Shown here in pieces: positions 1 through 8,904 of a stretch of 64,000 nucleotides of DNA. The notes below the pieces were generated by a model. The model was not told where the DNA came from, did no database searches, and saw only the letters and a program-made list of their open reading frames with translations. The DNA is from Hyphococcus luteus. GTDB lineage: Bacteria; Pseudomonadota; Alphaproteobacteria; Caulobacterales; Parvularculaceae. Position 1 is the first letter of the stretch. Every line of letters starts with the position of its first letter. The stretch covers positions 186,001-250,000 of the forward strand of contig NZ_PJCH01000017.1 in assembly GCF_002943565.1 (NCBI RefSeq), given 5' to 3'. A program made the translations under genes and the position numbers.

Positions 1-255
1 GTATTCAAGACCCACGGACGAAAACACGGCGGACAGGCCGATGACCTTGCCGTCCTTTTCGAGCACCATGGTGTAGACCTCGCCATTCGGCGCCGTCGCG
101 TTGGCTTCGAAACTCGCTGCAGCGAACTCCACACGCTTGCGCAGCGAGTCCGGATCGGACGGAAGGTTGGTCATGCCGCCGCCCGACTGTTTGGCGAGCG
201 CAAGAATCTCATCGAAATCCTCGCGCCGCACCGGGCGCATAAAGGCGTGCGACAT
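1..255 (-). CDS. astA: Arginine N-succinyltransferase, N-terminal part (cut by window edge)
   Basis: About 85 N-terminal residues are present and the rest lies left of the window. The protein starts MSHAFMRPV and runs through an LAKQSGGGMTNLP stretch and an EKDGKVIGLSAVFSSVG stretch, the N-terminal pattern of the AstA family. AstA transfers succinate from succinyl-CoA to arginine in the ammonia-producing arginine succinyltransferase catabolic pathway in the cytoplasm. The ATG shares one base with the stop codon of the upstream M20 hydrolase gene (TGATG), so the two are probably translated as an operon. Family assignment is by recognition of the N-terminal motif; the catalytic core cannot be checked. 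Confidence 0.85.
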   Translation of the reverse strand, partial: MSHAFMRPVRREDFDEILALAKQSGGGMTNLPSDPDSLRKRVEFAAASFEANATAPNGEVYTMVLEKDGKVIGLSAVFSSVGLEY

Positions 256-1502
256 CAGGTTTTCTCCGCAACAAAGGCGCCGGGATTGGGAAGGTCCCCG
301 GCCGCAATCTTTAAAAGCAAGAGCGCGGAAAGTTTCGCGCGCTCCACAAGGCTGTCGAGCTTGGCGATTTCCTGCGCCGAATGGATATTGGCGCCCCTGA
401 CGCCGAGCGTGTCGATGACCGGAATGCCAGCGGCGGCGATATTGTTGCCGTCGCAGCAGCCGCCCGTGGGAACCCAGTCGATATTGATCCCCAGTTCCTC
501 GCCGGTCGCGCGCAGAGCGAGGAAGAACGCTTCCAATTGCGCCGTCATGGGCTTCGGCGGACGGGTAAACCCGCCCTCGAGTTTCGCCGAATAGCCCTCG
601 CGGGCGTCGATCTCCGCAATCAGGGCGTTGGCCTGTTCCAGAAGCCAGTCGGAATCCGCGGGCTGTTCGAGGCGGACATTAAAGCGCGCCACCGCAAGGT
701 CGGGCACCACATTGTTTGGCCCGCCGCCGTCGAGGCGCGCGACATTGACGGTGAGGCCTTCGCGCTGGCCCGACAGCTTGTCGATGCCGGCGATGAAATC
801 CGCCGCCGCGACGAGGGCGTTCCGTCCCAGATGATGCTCGCGCCCGGCATGGGCGCTTTTCCCGCGAATGACCGCCGAGAAATTGCCGCTGCCTTTGCGC
901 GCGCCGGCGAGCGTCCCGTCGGCGAGCGCCGGTTCGTAAACGCAGGCGAACTGCGCGCGCTTCGCCGCTTCGGTGAGCATATGCGCCGAACCGATGGAGC
1001 CGATCTCTTCGTCAGCGTTGATCAGCACTTCATAACCGACGCGCTCGGCGAGGGGGGAGTTCTCAATCGCCATCAGCGCATTCAGCATGACGAGGAGGCC
1101 GCCCTTCATGTCGGCGGCGCCCGGCGCATTCAGCGTGTCGTCATCGAGAAACCGTTCGGACTGGAACGGATGGTCTTCGCCGAAGACCGTGTCCATGTGC
1201 CCGGTCAGGAGCACCCGCACCGGCGCCTGGGGGCGCTTCACAAGCCGCAGCATATCGCCCACGGGCTGTTCAACCACCTCGCCGTCTTCGGTGACGATCT
1301 GATGCGGGCGCGAGGGAACGGTTTCGATCTCGGCGCCGAGACCGGCGAAACCTTCGCAAAGCGCGGCGTGCATGCGCTTCAATCCGGCGAGATTGGCGCT
1401 GCCGGAATTGATGGCGCACCAGGCTCGCAAGGTCTCGGTCATGGGCCCGCGCCTGTCGTCCAGAAAGGCGAGGTCGGCTTTATAATTATGGGCGGCTGTC
1501 AT
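255..1502 (-). CDS. M20-family metallopeptidase / hydrolase of the AST gene cluster
   Basis: A 415-residue cytoplasmic zinc hydrolase. The M20 signatures are visible in order: GHMDTVFG (first metal His plus Asp), GAADMKGG (bridging Asp), and NADEEIGS (catalytic Glu pair), with a dimerisation-type middle domain and a C-terminal HSAQE metal ligand. It resembles the glutamate carboxypeptidase-like hydrolases that sit beside astA in alphaproteobacteria, so a role in arginine or succinylated amino-acid breakdown is inferred; the substrate is unknown. The ATG at 1502 is preferred over an upstream in-frame start at 1571 because the extra 23 residues look non-native. It is coupled to astA downstream and divergent from hpnN. 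Confidence 0.8.
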   Translation of the reverse strand: MTAAHNYKADLAFLDDRRGPMTETLRAWCAINSGSANLAGLKRMHAALCEGFAGLGAEIETVPSRPHQIVTEDGEVVEQPVGDMLRLVKRPQAPVRVLLTGHMDTVFGEDHPFQSERFLDDDTLNAPGAADMKGGLLVMLNALMAIENSPLAERVGYEVLINADEEIGSIGSAHMLTEAAKRAQFACVYEPALADGTLAGARKGSGNFSAVIRGKSAHAGREHHLGRNALVAAADFIAGIDKLSGQREGLTVNVARLDGGGPNNVVPDLAVARFNVRLEQPADSDWLLEQANALIAEIDAREGYSAKLEGGFTRPPKPMTAQLEAFFLALRATGEELGINIDWVPTGGCCDGNNIAAAGIPVIDTLGVRGANIHSAQEIAKLDSLVERAKLSALLLLKIAAGDLPNPGAFVAEKT

Positions 1503-1633
1503 GGGCCAAGAGCAGTAGCGATCCTTGCGAATCCCCGCAAGTGAGGGCCTTGGGCAGATATGGGCGCGCATCGTTTCTTCCCGGCGCGAAGCGGCCTATA
1601 GTCCGCCAAAACGCGAGTCATTCTTGTAGGCGG

Positions 1634-4216
1634 ATGCTGACATTCATCGAAAAAGTGCTGGCGGCGTGGACTGAGACGGCGCGCCGGGGCGGGCCGTTTT
1701 TGGCGGCGCTGATCCTGCTCCTGGCGGGCGTAGCGGGCTATTACGCGGCGACCCATCTCAAGGTTAACACCGACACGAGCGCCATGCTCGACCCGGACCT
1801 GCCGTTCCAGAAGCGCGCGACGGAGCTGCGCGACGCCTTCCCGGAGATCAAGGACGACATTCTCATCCTGGTGCGCGCGCCGACCCTCGACGAAGCCGAC
1901 GCCTATTCGGCCGAGCTTCGGGGCGCCATCCTCGCCGATACGGAAAACTTCACCGCCGTCTTCGCGCCCGCCGCCGAACCGTTCTTCCGCAATAACGGGC
2001 TTCTTTATTTAAGCTCGGACGAGTTGGAATCGCGGCTGACGCAGATGTCGAAAGCCGCGGGGCTGATCGAAACCCTGATCCAGTCGCCGACGCTGGGGAC
2101 GCTGTTCACCACCCTCGCCGACAATGACGAACTCGCCGAACGCTCCGATCTCGGCCAGGAGACCCTGCAGCAGATTTACGCCGAGCTTGCCGATGTCGCC
2201 GAAGCCAGCCTTGCAGGCGAGCGGCGGCCCTTTTCATGGATGGGCGCGCTCGATGAAGAAACCAGAGACGAGGAAACGCATACGCGCCTCGTCTATGCAA
2301 CGCCGGTTCTCGATTATTCGAAGCTGAAGCCCGCCAAGGCGGCGATCAACGCGCTGCGGGCGCAGACCGCAAAGCTCGACGAGACCTATGGCGGCCGGGT
2401 CGAGACTTACGTCACCGGCGATCCGGCGCTGAGGATGGAGGAGCTCGAGGCGGTGACGACGGGGATCGGCCTTTCCTTCCTCCTGTCCTTCGTGCTCGTC
2501 ACCTTCCTCCTGCTTGTCTGCTACCGCTCTCTCGCCATGGCGCTGCTGACGCTCGCCGGCCTTGTCGTCACGCTCACCCTCACCTCGGCCTTTGCGGCGC
2601 TGACCGTGGGCGAGCTCAATCTCGTTTCCGTCGCGTTCACCGTGCTGCTGGTGGGGCTCGGGCTCGACTTCGCCATTCACCTCCTTCTCCATATTCAGGA
2701 ACACCGCGCCGCGGGCCGCGACAATATGAGCGCCCTGCGGCGGACCGTGCATGAGGTGGGCCCGGCGCTCACCCTCGCCGCGCCGACGACGGCGCTCGCC
2801 TTTCTCTCCTTCGTGCCGACGCGCTTCGACGGCATCGCCCAGCTCGGGATCATCGCCGGCGCCGGGGTCGTCATCGCTTTCCTCGTCACCGTCACCTTCG
2901 CGCCGGCGGCGCTGTTCCTGTTCAGGAAACAGCCGCGCGCGGCGGGCCATGGCGCGGTCAGGGCCGTCTTCAACTGGATCAGCAATCATTCCGGCCCCAT
3001 CGCCGGCGCCACGGTCGTTTTCGGCGTCGCCGCTTTGTTCCTGATGCCGCAGGTGCGGTTCGACGCCGACCAGATGGCGCTTCGAAATCCGAAAGCGCAG
3101 TCGGTCGTCGGCTTCAATTATCTTTTCGACGACGCGGAAACCGCGCCCTACCGGTTAAGCCGCATCGTTTCCAGCGCAGAGGACGTGGCGGAAACCGAAG
3201 ACCTCCTCAACGATCTCGAAACGGTCGAAAGCGTGCGCGCCCTCACCGACTACGTGCCCGAGGACCAGGACGAAAAGCTGGAGCTCATCGATTTCGGCGC
3301 AGGCACTTTGATCTTCGCTCTCGACGCCGAGCCGGGATCGGTGGAAGGCCCCTCAACGGCGGACGGCGTCGCCGCCCTCAAGGCGCGCCTCGACGAAGCC
3401 TATAGCGACGGCCCCGCCGCGCGGCTGGCGGCGCTGCTCGGCGAGCTTCAGAACAATGACGCCGCGCAGGCGAAAATGCAGGAAAACGTCTTCGCCTTCT
3501 GGCCGCAGCTGGTGGCGCAGCTGCGCGCCGGTTTCAACGCCGATTATGTGGCGCTCGAAGACGTGCCCGACGCCTTGAGCAGCCGCTATTTAAGCGCCGG
3601 CGGCAAATGGCGGGTCGACATTCTGCCGAGCGAGGATGTGCGCGACCACCGCGCGCTCGATCGTTTCGTCGACGATGTCGAAGCGGTCATTCCCGATCTC
3701 GCCGGCGGCGCCTATCAGGCGAAGAAAGCAGGCGAAACGATTTCCAACGCCATGCTGGAAGCGACCGGCATCGCCTTCGCAGCCATCGCGATTTTCCTGT
3801 GGCTTCTGGTGCGCAGCTTCAAGACCGTTCTCCTGATGCTGTTTCCGCTCGCCCTGGCGGCGGTGCTGACCTCGGCGGCGGGCGTCCTCCTCGACATTCC
3901 GTTCAACTACGCCAATGTCATCGTCCTGCCGCTCCTGATCGGCATCGGCGTCGACAGCGGCATTCACCTCGTCCTCAGGAACGAGCAGGTGAAGGCGGGC
4001 GAAGGCGTCTACGGCACGTCGACGCCGCGCGCCGTCTTCTTCTCGGCGCTCACCACCGTCGCCTCCTTCGGCAGCCTGATGCTGTCGCCGCACCGGGGCA
4101 CGGCCTCCATGGGCGAGCTTCTTTCTGTGGCCATCGCTTTCACGCTGATCTGCACGCTCATCGTCCTGCCCGCCGCCTTCCACTACGAAGAGACGCGGGC
4201 GTCGAAAAAGACTTGA
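1634..4216 (+). CDS. hpnN: Hopanoid biosynthesis-associated RND transporter HpnN
   Basis: 860 residues with the MmpL/RND layout: one N-terminal membrane helix, a periplasmic domain, a block of five helices beginning near residue 270, a second periplasmic domain, and a final five-helix block starting near residue 715. Two sterol-sensing-like helix pairs are visible (GLGLDFAIHLLLH and GIGVDSGIHLVLR), which is typical of HpnN. HpnN moves hopanoids from the inner to the outer membrane. The start at 1634 (MLTFIEKVL) is chosen because the upstream extension is basic and unlike the family. It is the first gene of a plus-strand unit with hpnM. Confidence 0.88.
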   Translation: MLTFIEKVLAAWTETARRGGPFLAALILLLAGVAGYYAATHLKVNTDTSAMLDPDLPFQKRATELRDAFPEIKDDILILVRAPTLDEADAYSAELRGAILADTENFTAVFAPAAEPFFRNNGLLYLSSDELESRLTQMSKAAGLIETLIQSPTLGTLFTTLADNDELAERSDLGQETLQQIYAELADVAEASLAGERRPFSWMGALDEETRDEETHTRLVYATPVLDYSKLKPAKAAINALRAQTAKLDETYGGRVETYVTGDPALRMEELEAVTTGIGLSFLLSFVLVTFLLLVCYRSLAMALLTLAGLVVTLTLTSAFAALTVGELNLVSVAFTVLLVGLGLDFAIHLLLHIQEHRAAGRDNMSALRRTVHEVGPALTLAAPTTALAFLSFVPTRFDGIAQLGIIAGAGVVIAFLVTVTFAPAALFLFRKQPRAAGHGAVRAVFNWISNHSGPIAGATVVFGVAALFLMPQVRFDADQMALRNPKAQSVVGFNYLFDDAETAPYRLSRIVSSAEDVAETEDLLNDLETVESVRALTDYVPEDQDEKLELIDFGAGTLIFALDAEPGSVEGPSTADGVAALKARLDEAYSDGPAARLAALLGELQNNDAAQAKMQENVFAFWPQLVAQLRAGFNADYVALEDVPDALSSRYLSAGGKWRVDILPSEDVRDHRALDRFVDDVEAVIPDLAGGAYQAKKAGETISNAMLEATGIAFAAIAIFLWLLVRSFKTVLLMLFPLALAAVLTSAAGVLLDIPFNYANVIVLPLLIGIGVDSGIHLVLRNEQVKAGEGVYGTSTPRAVFFSALTTVASFGSLMLSPHRGTASMGELLSVAIAFTLICTLIVLPAAFHYEETRASKKT

Positions 4217-4403
4217 TTTTCAAGCTATTGTGGAAAATTTCGGCGGCCTCTCCGAACGAGAACGTTAACCCGCCTAACGCAAATGTCATGCGCCGGGGCG
4301 GGCGCGGTCCCAATGCTGCTGGATTTCCGCCGCAATCGTCCCATATTGGTCGGACTTCATTTCAGCGCCTTCCGGCGCGCCGCAAATCTCGAGGGCTATC
4401 CGC

Positions 4404-5030
4404 ATGTTCATGTCTCGCGTCCGCATTCTCGCCGCGCTCATCGCCGCAACCTCCGCCATGCCCGCCGCCGCGCAAGACCCCGAGCCGGCGGCCGAATCGG
4501 AGAGCGCCGCTGTCGACGGCGCCATTGCCTTCGCCAAGGAGCTGACGGCGAACGCCACCACGGCGCTGACCTCCGACAAGCCGGAGGCCGACCAGCTCGA
4601 AGATTTCCGCGCCGTGCTGTCCGACGGCATGGCCCTCGACGTCATCGGCCGGTTCATGATCGGCGATACCCGCAAGACCATGAGCGAGGAGCAGCTCGCT
4701 CGCTACAATGCGGTCTTCCCGCAATATCTCACCAAGCTTTACGCCGAACAGTTCCAGGACATTGTCGGCAAGCCGCTGCAGGTCATCGAGGCCAAACAGC
4801 TCGGCGCCAAGGATGTGATCGTCCGGACGAAATTCGACCGCAAGGACGGCGGCCCGATCATGGTCGACTGGCGCGTGCGCCAGCTGCGCTCGGGCGAGCG
4901 CAAGGCCATCGACATCATCGTTTCCGGCGTTTCCATCATGCTGGTGAAACGCGAGGAGTTCTCGTCCTTTATCGCGTCGAACGGCGTCGATCCCTTGCTG
5001 GATCGCTTGGAGGAAGACGCGGCGGCTTAA
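4404..5030 (+). CDS. hpnM: HpnM / MlaC-family periplasmic lipid-binding protein
   Basis: 208 residues with a clear signal peptide (about residues 3-24, cleavage after AAAQ) followed by an MlaC/Ttg2D fold: DVIGRFMIGD, then LARYNAVFPQYLTKLYAEQF, then VDWRVRQL and the IDIIVSGVSIMLVKREEF ending. MlaC-type proteins carry lipids across the periplasm; in hopanoid loci the family is called HpnM and is found beside hpnN. A 188-bp gap separates it from hpnN and contains no obvious terminator, so co-expression is plausible. The ATG at 4404 or the ATG two codons later could both serve. Function is inferred from family and neighbour. Confidence 0.82.
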   Translation: MFMSRVRILAALIAATSAMPAAAQDPEPAAESESAAVDGAIAFAKELTANATTALTSDKPEADQLEDFRAVLSDGMALDVIGRFMIGDTRKTMSEEQLARYNAVFPQYLTKLYAEQFQDIVGKPLQVIEAKQLGAKDVIVRTKFDRKDGGPIMVDWRVRQLRSGERKAIDIIVSGVSIMLVKREEFSSFIASNGVDPLLDRLEEDAAA

Positions 5031-5034
5031 TCGC

Positions 5035-5544
5035 ATGACGGTCACGTCATCATCACACAACTCGCGCGAGTTCGAATTGGCGGAATTATTCTTCCAAGAC
5101 GCTCGCGCGGTTATGCTTGGCGACAAACAAAGAATTGAGTTCGACAGCCCAACCTTTCTGAAAATAATAGAATACCCATCCTCACGCGCTCGTTTTAAGG
5201 CGCTGGTACGCGAACAATGTCAAAATGAAGAATTGCGCGACATTATAGTCACGTTTCTTGAGGACATCGCCGATGAAGCGTCGGACCAAGCAGAAAAGCA
5301 TAGTACAACTGCGAAACTACTCGACCAATCGGTTACGGGAACTGGTCTCGTGGCGGCCGGAGCCGGTATAGCAGCGATTCTCGCATCCGGCGGGGTTGGA
5401 GCTGTCGTCGCCGTCGCTGGCGGGCTTTTCAGTATTGGCGTTGGCGCCGTCTCCGCAAGCGTGCAGCGGCAAAAATCAACGAAAAAGAAGGCAGACTCAC
5501 GTAAACTCAGCCGCTTAATCAATGACTTGAAAAAGTCGCCCTGA
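5035..5544 (+). CDS. Unrecognised low-GC protein with a glycine-rich hydrophobic hairpin
   Basis: 169 residues. An acidic, helical N-terminal half (1-100) is followed by about 45 hydrophobic Gly/Ala/Val-rich residues (roughly 103-147), which look like two short membrane segments, and a strongly basic tail (QRQKSTKKK). No signal peptide. I do not recognise the family. The ATG lies 4 bp after the hpnM stop, so it may be read from the hpnM transcript, yet its base composition is clearly lower in GC than hpnM or ispA and its codon use includes AT-ending codons that the neighbours avoid. Together with the next small gene it looks like horizontally acquired cargo at the hpnM/ispA convergent junction. 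Confidence 0.6.
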   Translation: MTVTSSSHNSREFELAELFFQDARAVMLGDKQRIEFDSPTFLKIIEYPSSRARFKALVREQCQNEELRDIIVTFLEDIADEASDQAEKHSTTAKLLDQSVTGTGLVAAGAGIAAILASGGVGAVVAVAGGLFSIGVGAVSASVQRQKSTKKKADSRKLSRLINDLKKSP

Positions 5545-5561
5545 ATTGCGAAATTACGAAC

Positions 5562-5798
5562 ATGGAGTTCGGTATGTCAGAATTTGAGCTTTCCTTAACC
5601 GTACTAGGCATGACAGTGGCGGCGTGGTCCATCGGCGCAGCATTAACATTTAGTCTGCGTGCGGAGCGGGATGACCGTATTGCGTTCAGCCATCTTATTT
5701 CGTCGTTTGCCGATCAGATTCGTATGCTTAATCAGCGCGAAGGCGTCTATTTCACAGTAGCTTCCGAAAAGCGCACAGAGCCTACGCAGCAGAAGTAA
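5562..5798 (+). CDS. Small low-GC single-helix membrane protein, unknown
   Basis: 78 residues with one hydrophobic helix near the N-terminus (around LTVLGMTVAAWSIGAALTF) and a polar C-terminal tail. A second ATG four codons in (5574) is an equally possible start. It follows the preceding low-GC gene by 17 bp in the same direction and shares its lower GC content, so the two are probably one acquired unit. Its 3' end is 14 bp from the 3' end of the convergent ispA gene. No family recognised; a membrane-bound partner of the upstream hydrophobic protein is only a guess. Confidence 0.5.
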   Translation: MEFGMSEFELSLTVLGMTVAAWSIGAALTFSLRAERDDRIAFSHLISSFADQIRMLNQREGVYFTVASEKRTEPTQQK

Positions 5799-5812
5799 TT
5801 CCGCCATTCAGA

Positions 5813-6700
5813 CTAACTCTTCCGCTCGAACACGAAATCCGCCGCGCCTTTGAGCGGCTCCGCTGCATCGCCGAAGCGGTCGAGATGCGACTTGCAGCGC
5901 TCGACGAGGTCCGCCGCCTTTGACTTCGCGCCGTCCATGCCGAGAAGCTTGATGAAGGTCGCCTTGTCCATCTCCGCGTCCTGGCCGGCGGGCTTGCCAA
6001 GGGTTTCGGCGTCGGCGGTGGCGTCGAGAATATCGTCGACGATCTGGAAGGCGAGCCCCAGATCTTCGGCGTAAGCCGCGAGCGCCGCGATTTCATCGGC
6101 CGACGCCTCGCCGATCAGCCCGCCGCCGACGGCGGAAAAACGAATGAGCGCGCCGGTCTTGAGGCGCTGCAGCTCCTCGATGCCTTCGATGTCGAATTCC
6201 TTCTGCTCGGCGTAGATGTCGATCATCTGACCGCCCACCATGCCGATCTTGCCGGCGGCGCGGGAGAGCTCCAGCGCGACCGCACAGCGCACGTCGCCGG
6301 AAGAGTGGGTTTCCTTTTCCGCGAGAATTTCGAAGGCCTGCGTCAAAAGCGCGTCGCCCGCAAGGATCGCTGTCGCGTCGTCGAATTTCTTGTGCACCGA
6401 AGGGCGGCCGCGGCGCAGGTCCGAATCGTCCATGGCGGGGAGGTCGTCATGGATCAGCGAATAGCAATGGATCATTTCCACCGCGCAGCCAACGCGCACC
6501 GAGCGCGACCGGGGACAGTCGAACATATCCGCCGCCGCAATCACCAGAAAGGGACGCAGCCGCTTGCCGCCGTCGAGCGCCCCCCAGCGCATGGCGTCGA
6601 CGACCCGGCCCAATGGCCCGCCGCGCGTCGGCAGGAAGCCGTCGAGCGCGTCTTCGACAAGGGCGGCGGTTTCTTTGATGGTGCTCGCAAAGGCTGACAT
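5813..6700 (-). CDS. ispA: Polyprenyl (farnesyl) diphosphate synthase
   Basis: 295 residues, the normal length for short-chain trans-prenyl transferases. The first aspartate-rich motif DDLPAMD is at 85-91, the second DDILD at 222-226, and the allylic binding GGKRLRP at 44-50. It condenses DMAPP/GPP with IPP, most likely giving farnesyl diphosphate, the substrate that HpnC and HpnD use for presqualene and squalene. The enzyme is cytosolic. Its presence between hpnM and ispH fits precursor supply to the hopanoid locus. Chain length (C15) is inferred from the family and size. Confidence 0.88.
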   Translation of the reverse strand: MSAFASTIKETAALVEDALDGFLPTRGGPLGRVVDAMRWGALDGGKRLRPFLVIAAADMFDCPRSRSVRVGCAVEMIHCYSLIHDDLPAMDDSDLRRGRPSVHKKFDDATAILAGDALLTQAFEILAEKETHSSGDVRCAVALELSRAAGKIGMVGGQMIDIYAEQKEFDIEGIEELQRLKTGALIRFSAVGGGLIGEASADEIAALAAYAEDLGLAFQIVDDILDATADAETLGKPAGQDAEMDKATFIKLLGMDGAKSKAADLVERCKSHLDRFGDAAEPLKGAADFVFERKS

Positions 6701-6734
6701 TCAGACTGGTCTTTCTTTTCCGTTCTTACCGTCT

Positions 6735-6832
6735 CTTCATCCTGAGGAGCGCCCAATCCCTTCGTCCTTCGAGACGCGTTCGCTCCGCGAACGCCCTCAG
6801 GATGAAGGGATTGGGCGCGTCTCGAAGGACGC
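6735..6832. repeat. Dispersed palindromic repeat, CTTCATCCTGAGG / CTTCGAGACG family, copy 1
   Basis: Between the starts of ispA and the zinc-finger gene region lies a compound inverted repeat. CTTCATCCTGAGG (6735-6747) pairs with CCTCAGGATGAAG (6795-6807), and CGTCCTTCGAGACG pairs with the later CGTCTCGAAGGACG. A second copy with the same two modules in altered order lies at 41312-41407. It looks like a REP/MITE-type extragenic element rather than a gene. Confidence 0.75.
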
Positions 6833-6877
6833 CGGGATGAGCAGATGAATATGCAGCATTTTCAGAAAACGCCACCC

Positions 6878-7537
6878 TCACCGCGCATTCACGAATCCTG
6901 AGCCGTCGCATTCGCCGCACAGGCGCGCAAAGAAGCCGCGTTTGCCGCGCCCGCCGCAATCGGAACAGATCGCGCGCTTTTCTTTGCCGCCGAGGAAACT
7001 CGCCAGCATGTCCACCGGCCTTCCCTCCACCGGCGCCGGGGCGGCGTTGACGGCGAATTCGCGCGCCGCTTCCATCCGCGCCGCCGGAAAGGCCGCCGCC
7101 ATGGAGGCGCCGTCGCCGGAAATCCGGGCGAGCGTCATCATCAGATCGCGCTTCCAGCTTTCGAGCATCATCATGAACTGCGCCTGATCGAAGGCGCCCG
7201 CGACCTCGAGCCCCGCCATCAGGAAAAGATCGCCGCTGTCTTCGATAGAGGCGACGGAGATGTGGAGATTGCGGTTGATCGCCTCGACCTGGAACTCGCT
7301 CACCTCAAAGCCGACAAAGCGGGCGAGAAAACCCATCTCCTCGACCTTGCCGGAGCCTTCCGCGGTCTGCATCAGGGCGACGATAAAATTGATTCCATTA
7401 TGCTGGACGCCATAGACCGAAAGCGGCCCGTCCTCGCCCAGCTTGTGAAGACCGCCATATTGCGTCTCCAGCGCGGCGACGACCTTGTCGACCGGCCAGG
7501 ACGCCTCGCGCGCCCCGCCTGTAAATTTGCGAAACAT
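6878..7537 (-). CDS. YbjN-like protein with a C-terminal DnaJ-type zinc ribbon
   Basis: 219 residues. Residues about 15-135 have the look of a YbjN/type III chaperone-like fold (VQHNGINFIVALM, GFEVSEFQVEAINRN, SGDLFLMAGLEVAG). The last 30 residues hold two CxxCxGxG-style knuckles (CSDCGGRG and CGECDGSG), the pattern of the DnaJ central zinc domain. No signal peptide, so probably cytoplasmic. The combination suggests a protein-binding or chaperone-like role, but no function is established. It is divergent from ispH and followed by a palindromic repeat and ispA on the same strand. The YbjN link is moderate; the zinc motif is certain. Confidence 0.6.
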   Translation of the reverse strand: MFRKFTGGAREASWPVDKVVAALETQYGGLHKLGEDGPLSVYGVQHNGINFIVALMQTAEGSGKVEEMGFLARFVGFEVSEFQVEAINRNLHISVASIEDSGDLFLMAGLEVAGAFDQAQFMMMLESWKRDLMMTLARISGDGASMAAAFPAARMEAAREFAVNAAPAPVEGRPVDMLASFLGGKEKRAICSDCGGRGKRGFFARLCGECDGSGFVNAR

Positions 7538-7767
7538 GATTGCCGGGCCCCCTCACCCAATCGTTACCCACATACACCCTCGCCGGGAACGCTACACGAG
7601 GGGACCTTTTGAGCCAAGAAGTCCGAATCGCGGCGTCTGGACGGGCCCCGGCTGGCTTCTGGGCGGACGTGCCCGCGGCGCAACGGGCGTCTGAAATCCG
7701 AGTAAGGCGCGCTGGGTTCTTTTGCACTGCAGCGCAACTCGCGATATAGAAGGGGAAATGAAAATAC

Positions 7768-7817
7768 GGGCCCGGCCTTCAATCAGGCCGCCGCCCGGTT
7801 GAAGGCTGGCCGGGCCC
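7768..7817 (+). promoter_or_regulatory. Long GC-rich hairpin in the ispH leader
   Basis: GGGCCCGGCC (7768-7777) pairs perfectly with GGCCGGGCCC (7808-7817), and the adjoining TTCAA pairs with TTGAA across a small bulge. The hairpin ends 52 bases upstream of the ispH ATG. The stretch 7538-7869 otherwise contains no gene that I can support; it would hold the divergent promoters for ispH and the zinc-ribbon gene. The hairpin could be an attenuator or an mRNA stabiliser; no U-tract follows. Confidence 0.4.
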
Positions 7818-7869
7818 ATGAAATAAAGCGGCTGTCGTTTGAGCGTGTATGGCGGAGGGGCGAGATTTT

Positions 7870-8862
7870 ATGGCGACGGATAATAAGAAAATCAAAGTCG
7901 TTCTGGCCCAGCCGCGGGGGTTCTGCGCCGGCGTCGAGCGCGCCATCGACATTGTCGAACGGGCGCTGGAGAAATACGGCGCCCCCGTCTATGTCCGCCA
8001 CGAGATCGTCCACAACAAATATGTGGTGGAGACCCTGCGCGCCCGGGGCGCGATTTTCGTCGAGGAAATCGACGAAATCCCGACCGGCGCGGTCACCGTT
8101 TTTTCCGCCCATGGCGTCGCCCGAAAGGTCGAAACCGGGGCGCTGGAGCGCGATCTCGACGTCATCGACGCCACCTGTCCGCTCGTCACCAAAGTCCACA
8201 AGGAGGGCCGCCGCTACGCCGAGAAGGGCTACGACATCGTCCTCATCGGCCATATCGGCCATCCGGAAGTGGAAGGCACGCTGGGCCAGATCGCCGGCCC
8301 CGTTCATGTGATTTCCGAGCCGGAAGACGTCGCCGGCCTCGACGTGGCGGACCCCGAGCGCGTCGCTTTCGTCACCCAGACGACGCTGTCGGTGAACGAC
8401 ACCAAGGACGTCATCGCGGCCCTCAAGGAACGCTTCCCGAATATCGTCGGGCCCGACACCCGCGACATCTGCTACGCGACGCAGAACCGCCAGACGGCGG
8501 TGATCGCCATGGCGAAGCAGGTGGATCTCCTGCTCGTCGTCGGCGCGCACAACTCCTCGAACTCGAACCGCCTGCGCGAGATCGGCGAGAATTTCGGCAT
8601 TCCGAGTTATCTCATCGAAGATGCGCGGATGTTCGATCCGGCCTGGCTCGACGGCGTTGAAACCATCGGCCTCACCGCCGGCGCCTCGGCGCCCGAAACC
8701 CTGGTGCAGGACACGATCTCGCGCCTCAAGCAACATTGCGACGTCACGGTCGACCTGCTCGACGGCGTCGAAGAAAACGTCCACTTCAAATTGCCGAAGG
8801 AACTCGCCGACACGCCGCGCCCGAAAGACGCGCTGGAAGCCTGGGCCGTCAGCAGCGCCTAA
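7870..8862 (+). CDS. ispH: 4-hydroxy-3-methylbut-2-enyl diphosphate reductase
   Basis: 330 residues. The three cysteines that hold the [4Fe-4S] cluster are at C19 (PRGFCAG), C103 (DATCPLV) and C201 ([11 protein letters not shown]), with the substrate-binding histidines in EIVHNK (48) and SAHGV (81). It is the last step of the MEP pathway, producing IPP and DMAPP. The ATG at 7870 is chosen over one at 7849 because GGAGGGG sits about 11 bases upstream of it. It is followed after 42 bp by hpnH; an ispH-hpnH pairing is common in hopanoid loci and links isoprenoid supply to hopanoid side-chain assembly. Confidence 0.95.
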   Translation: MATDNKKIKVVLAQPRGFCAGVERAIDIVERALEKYGAPVYVRHEIVHNKYVVETLRARGAIFVEEIDEIPTGAVTVFSAHGVARKVETGALERDLDVIDATCPLVTKVHKEGRRYAEKGYDIVLIGHIGHPEVEGTLGQIAGPVHVISEPEDVAGLDVADPERVAFVTQTTLSVNDTKDVIAALKERFPNIVGPDTRDICYATQNRQTAVIAMAKQVDLLLVVGAHNSSNSNRLREIGENFGIPSYLIEDARMFDPAWLDGVETIGLTAGASAPETLVQDTISRLKQHCDVTVDLLDGVEENVHFKLPKELADTPRPKDALEAWAVSSA

Positions 8863-8904
8863 CTCATCCGACCCTGAATTAGAAAAAACTCCGGAGACCC
8901 GCTC

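Noticed and set aside
381-1544. 387-residue plus-strand open frame opposite the M20 hydrolase
   Set aside because: The minus strand has all M20 motifs; the plus frame is a composition artefact.
4217-4403. Possible CtrA site GTTAACCCGCCTAACG before hpnM
   Set aside because: The second half-site is TAAC rather than TTAA, so the match to the consensus is poor.
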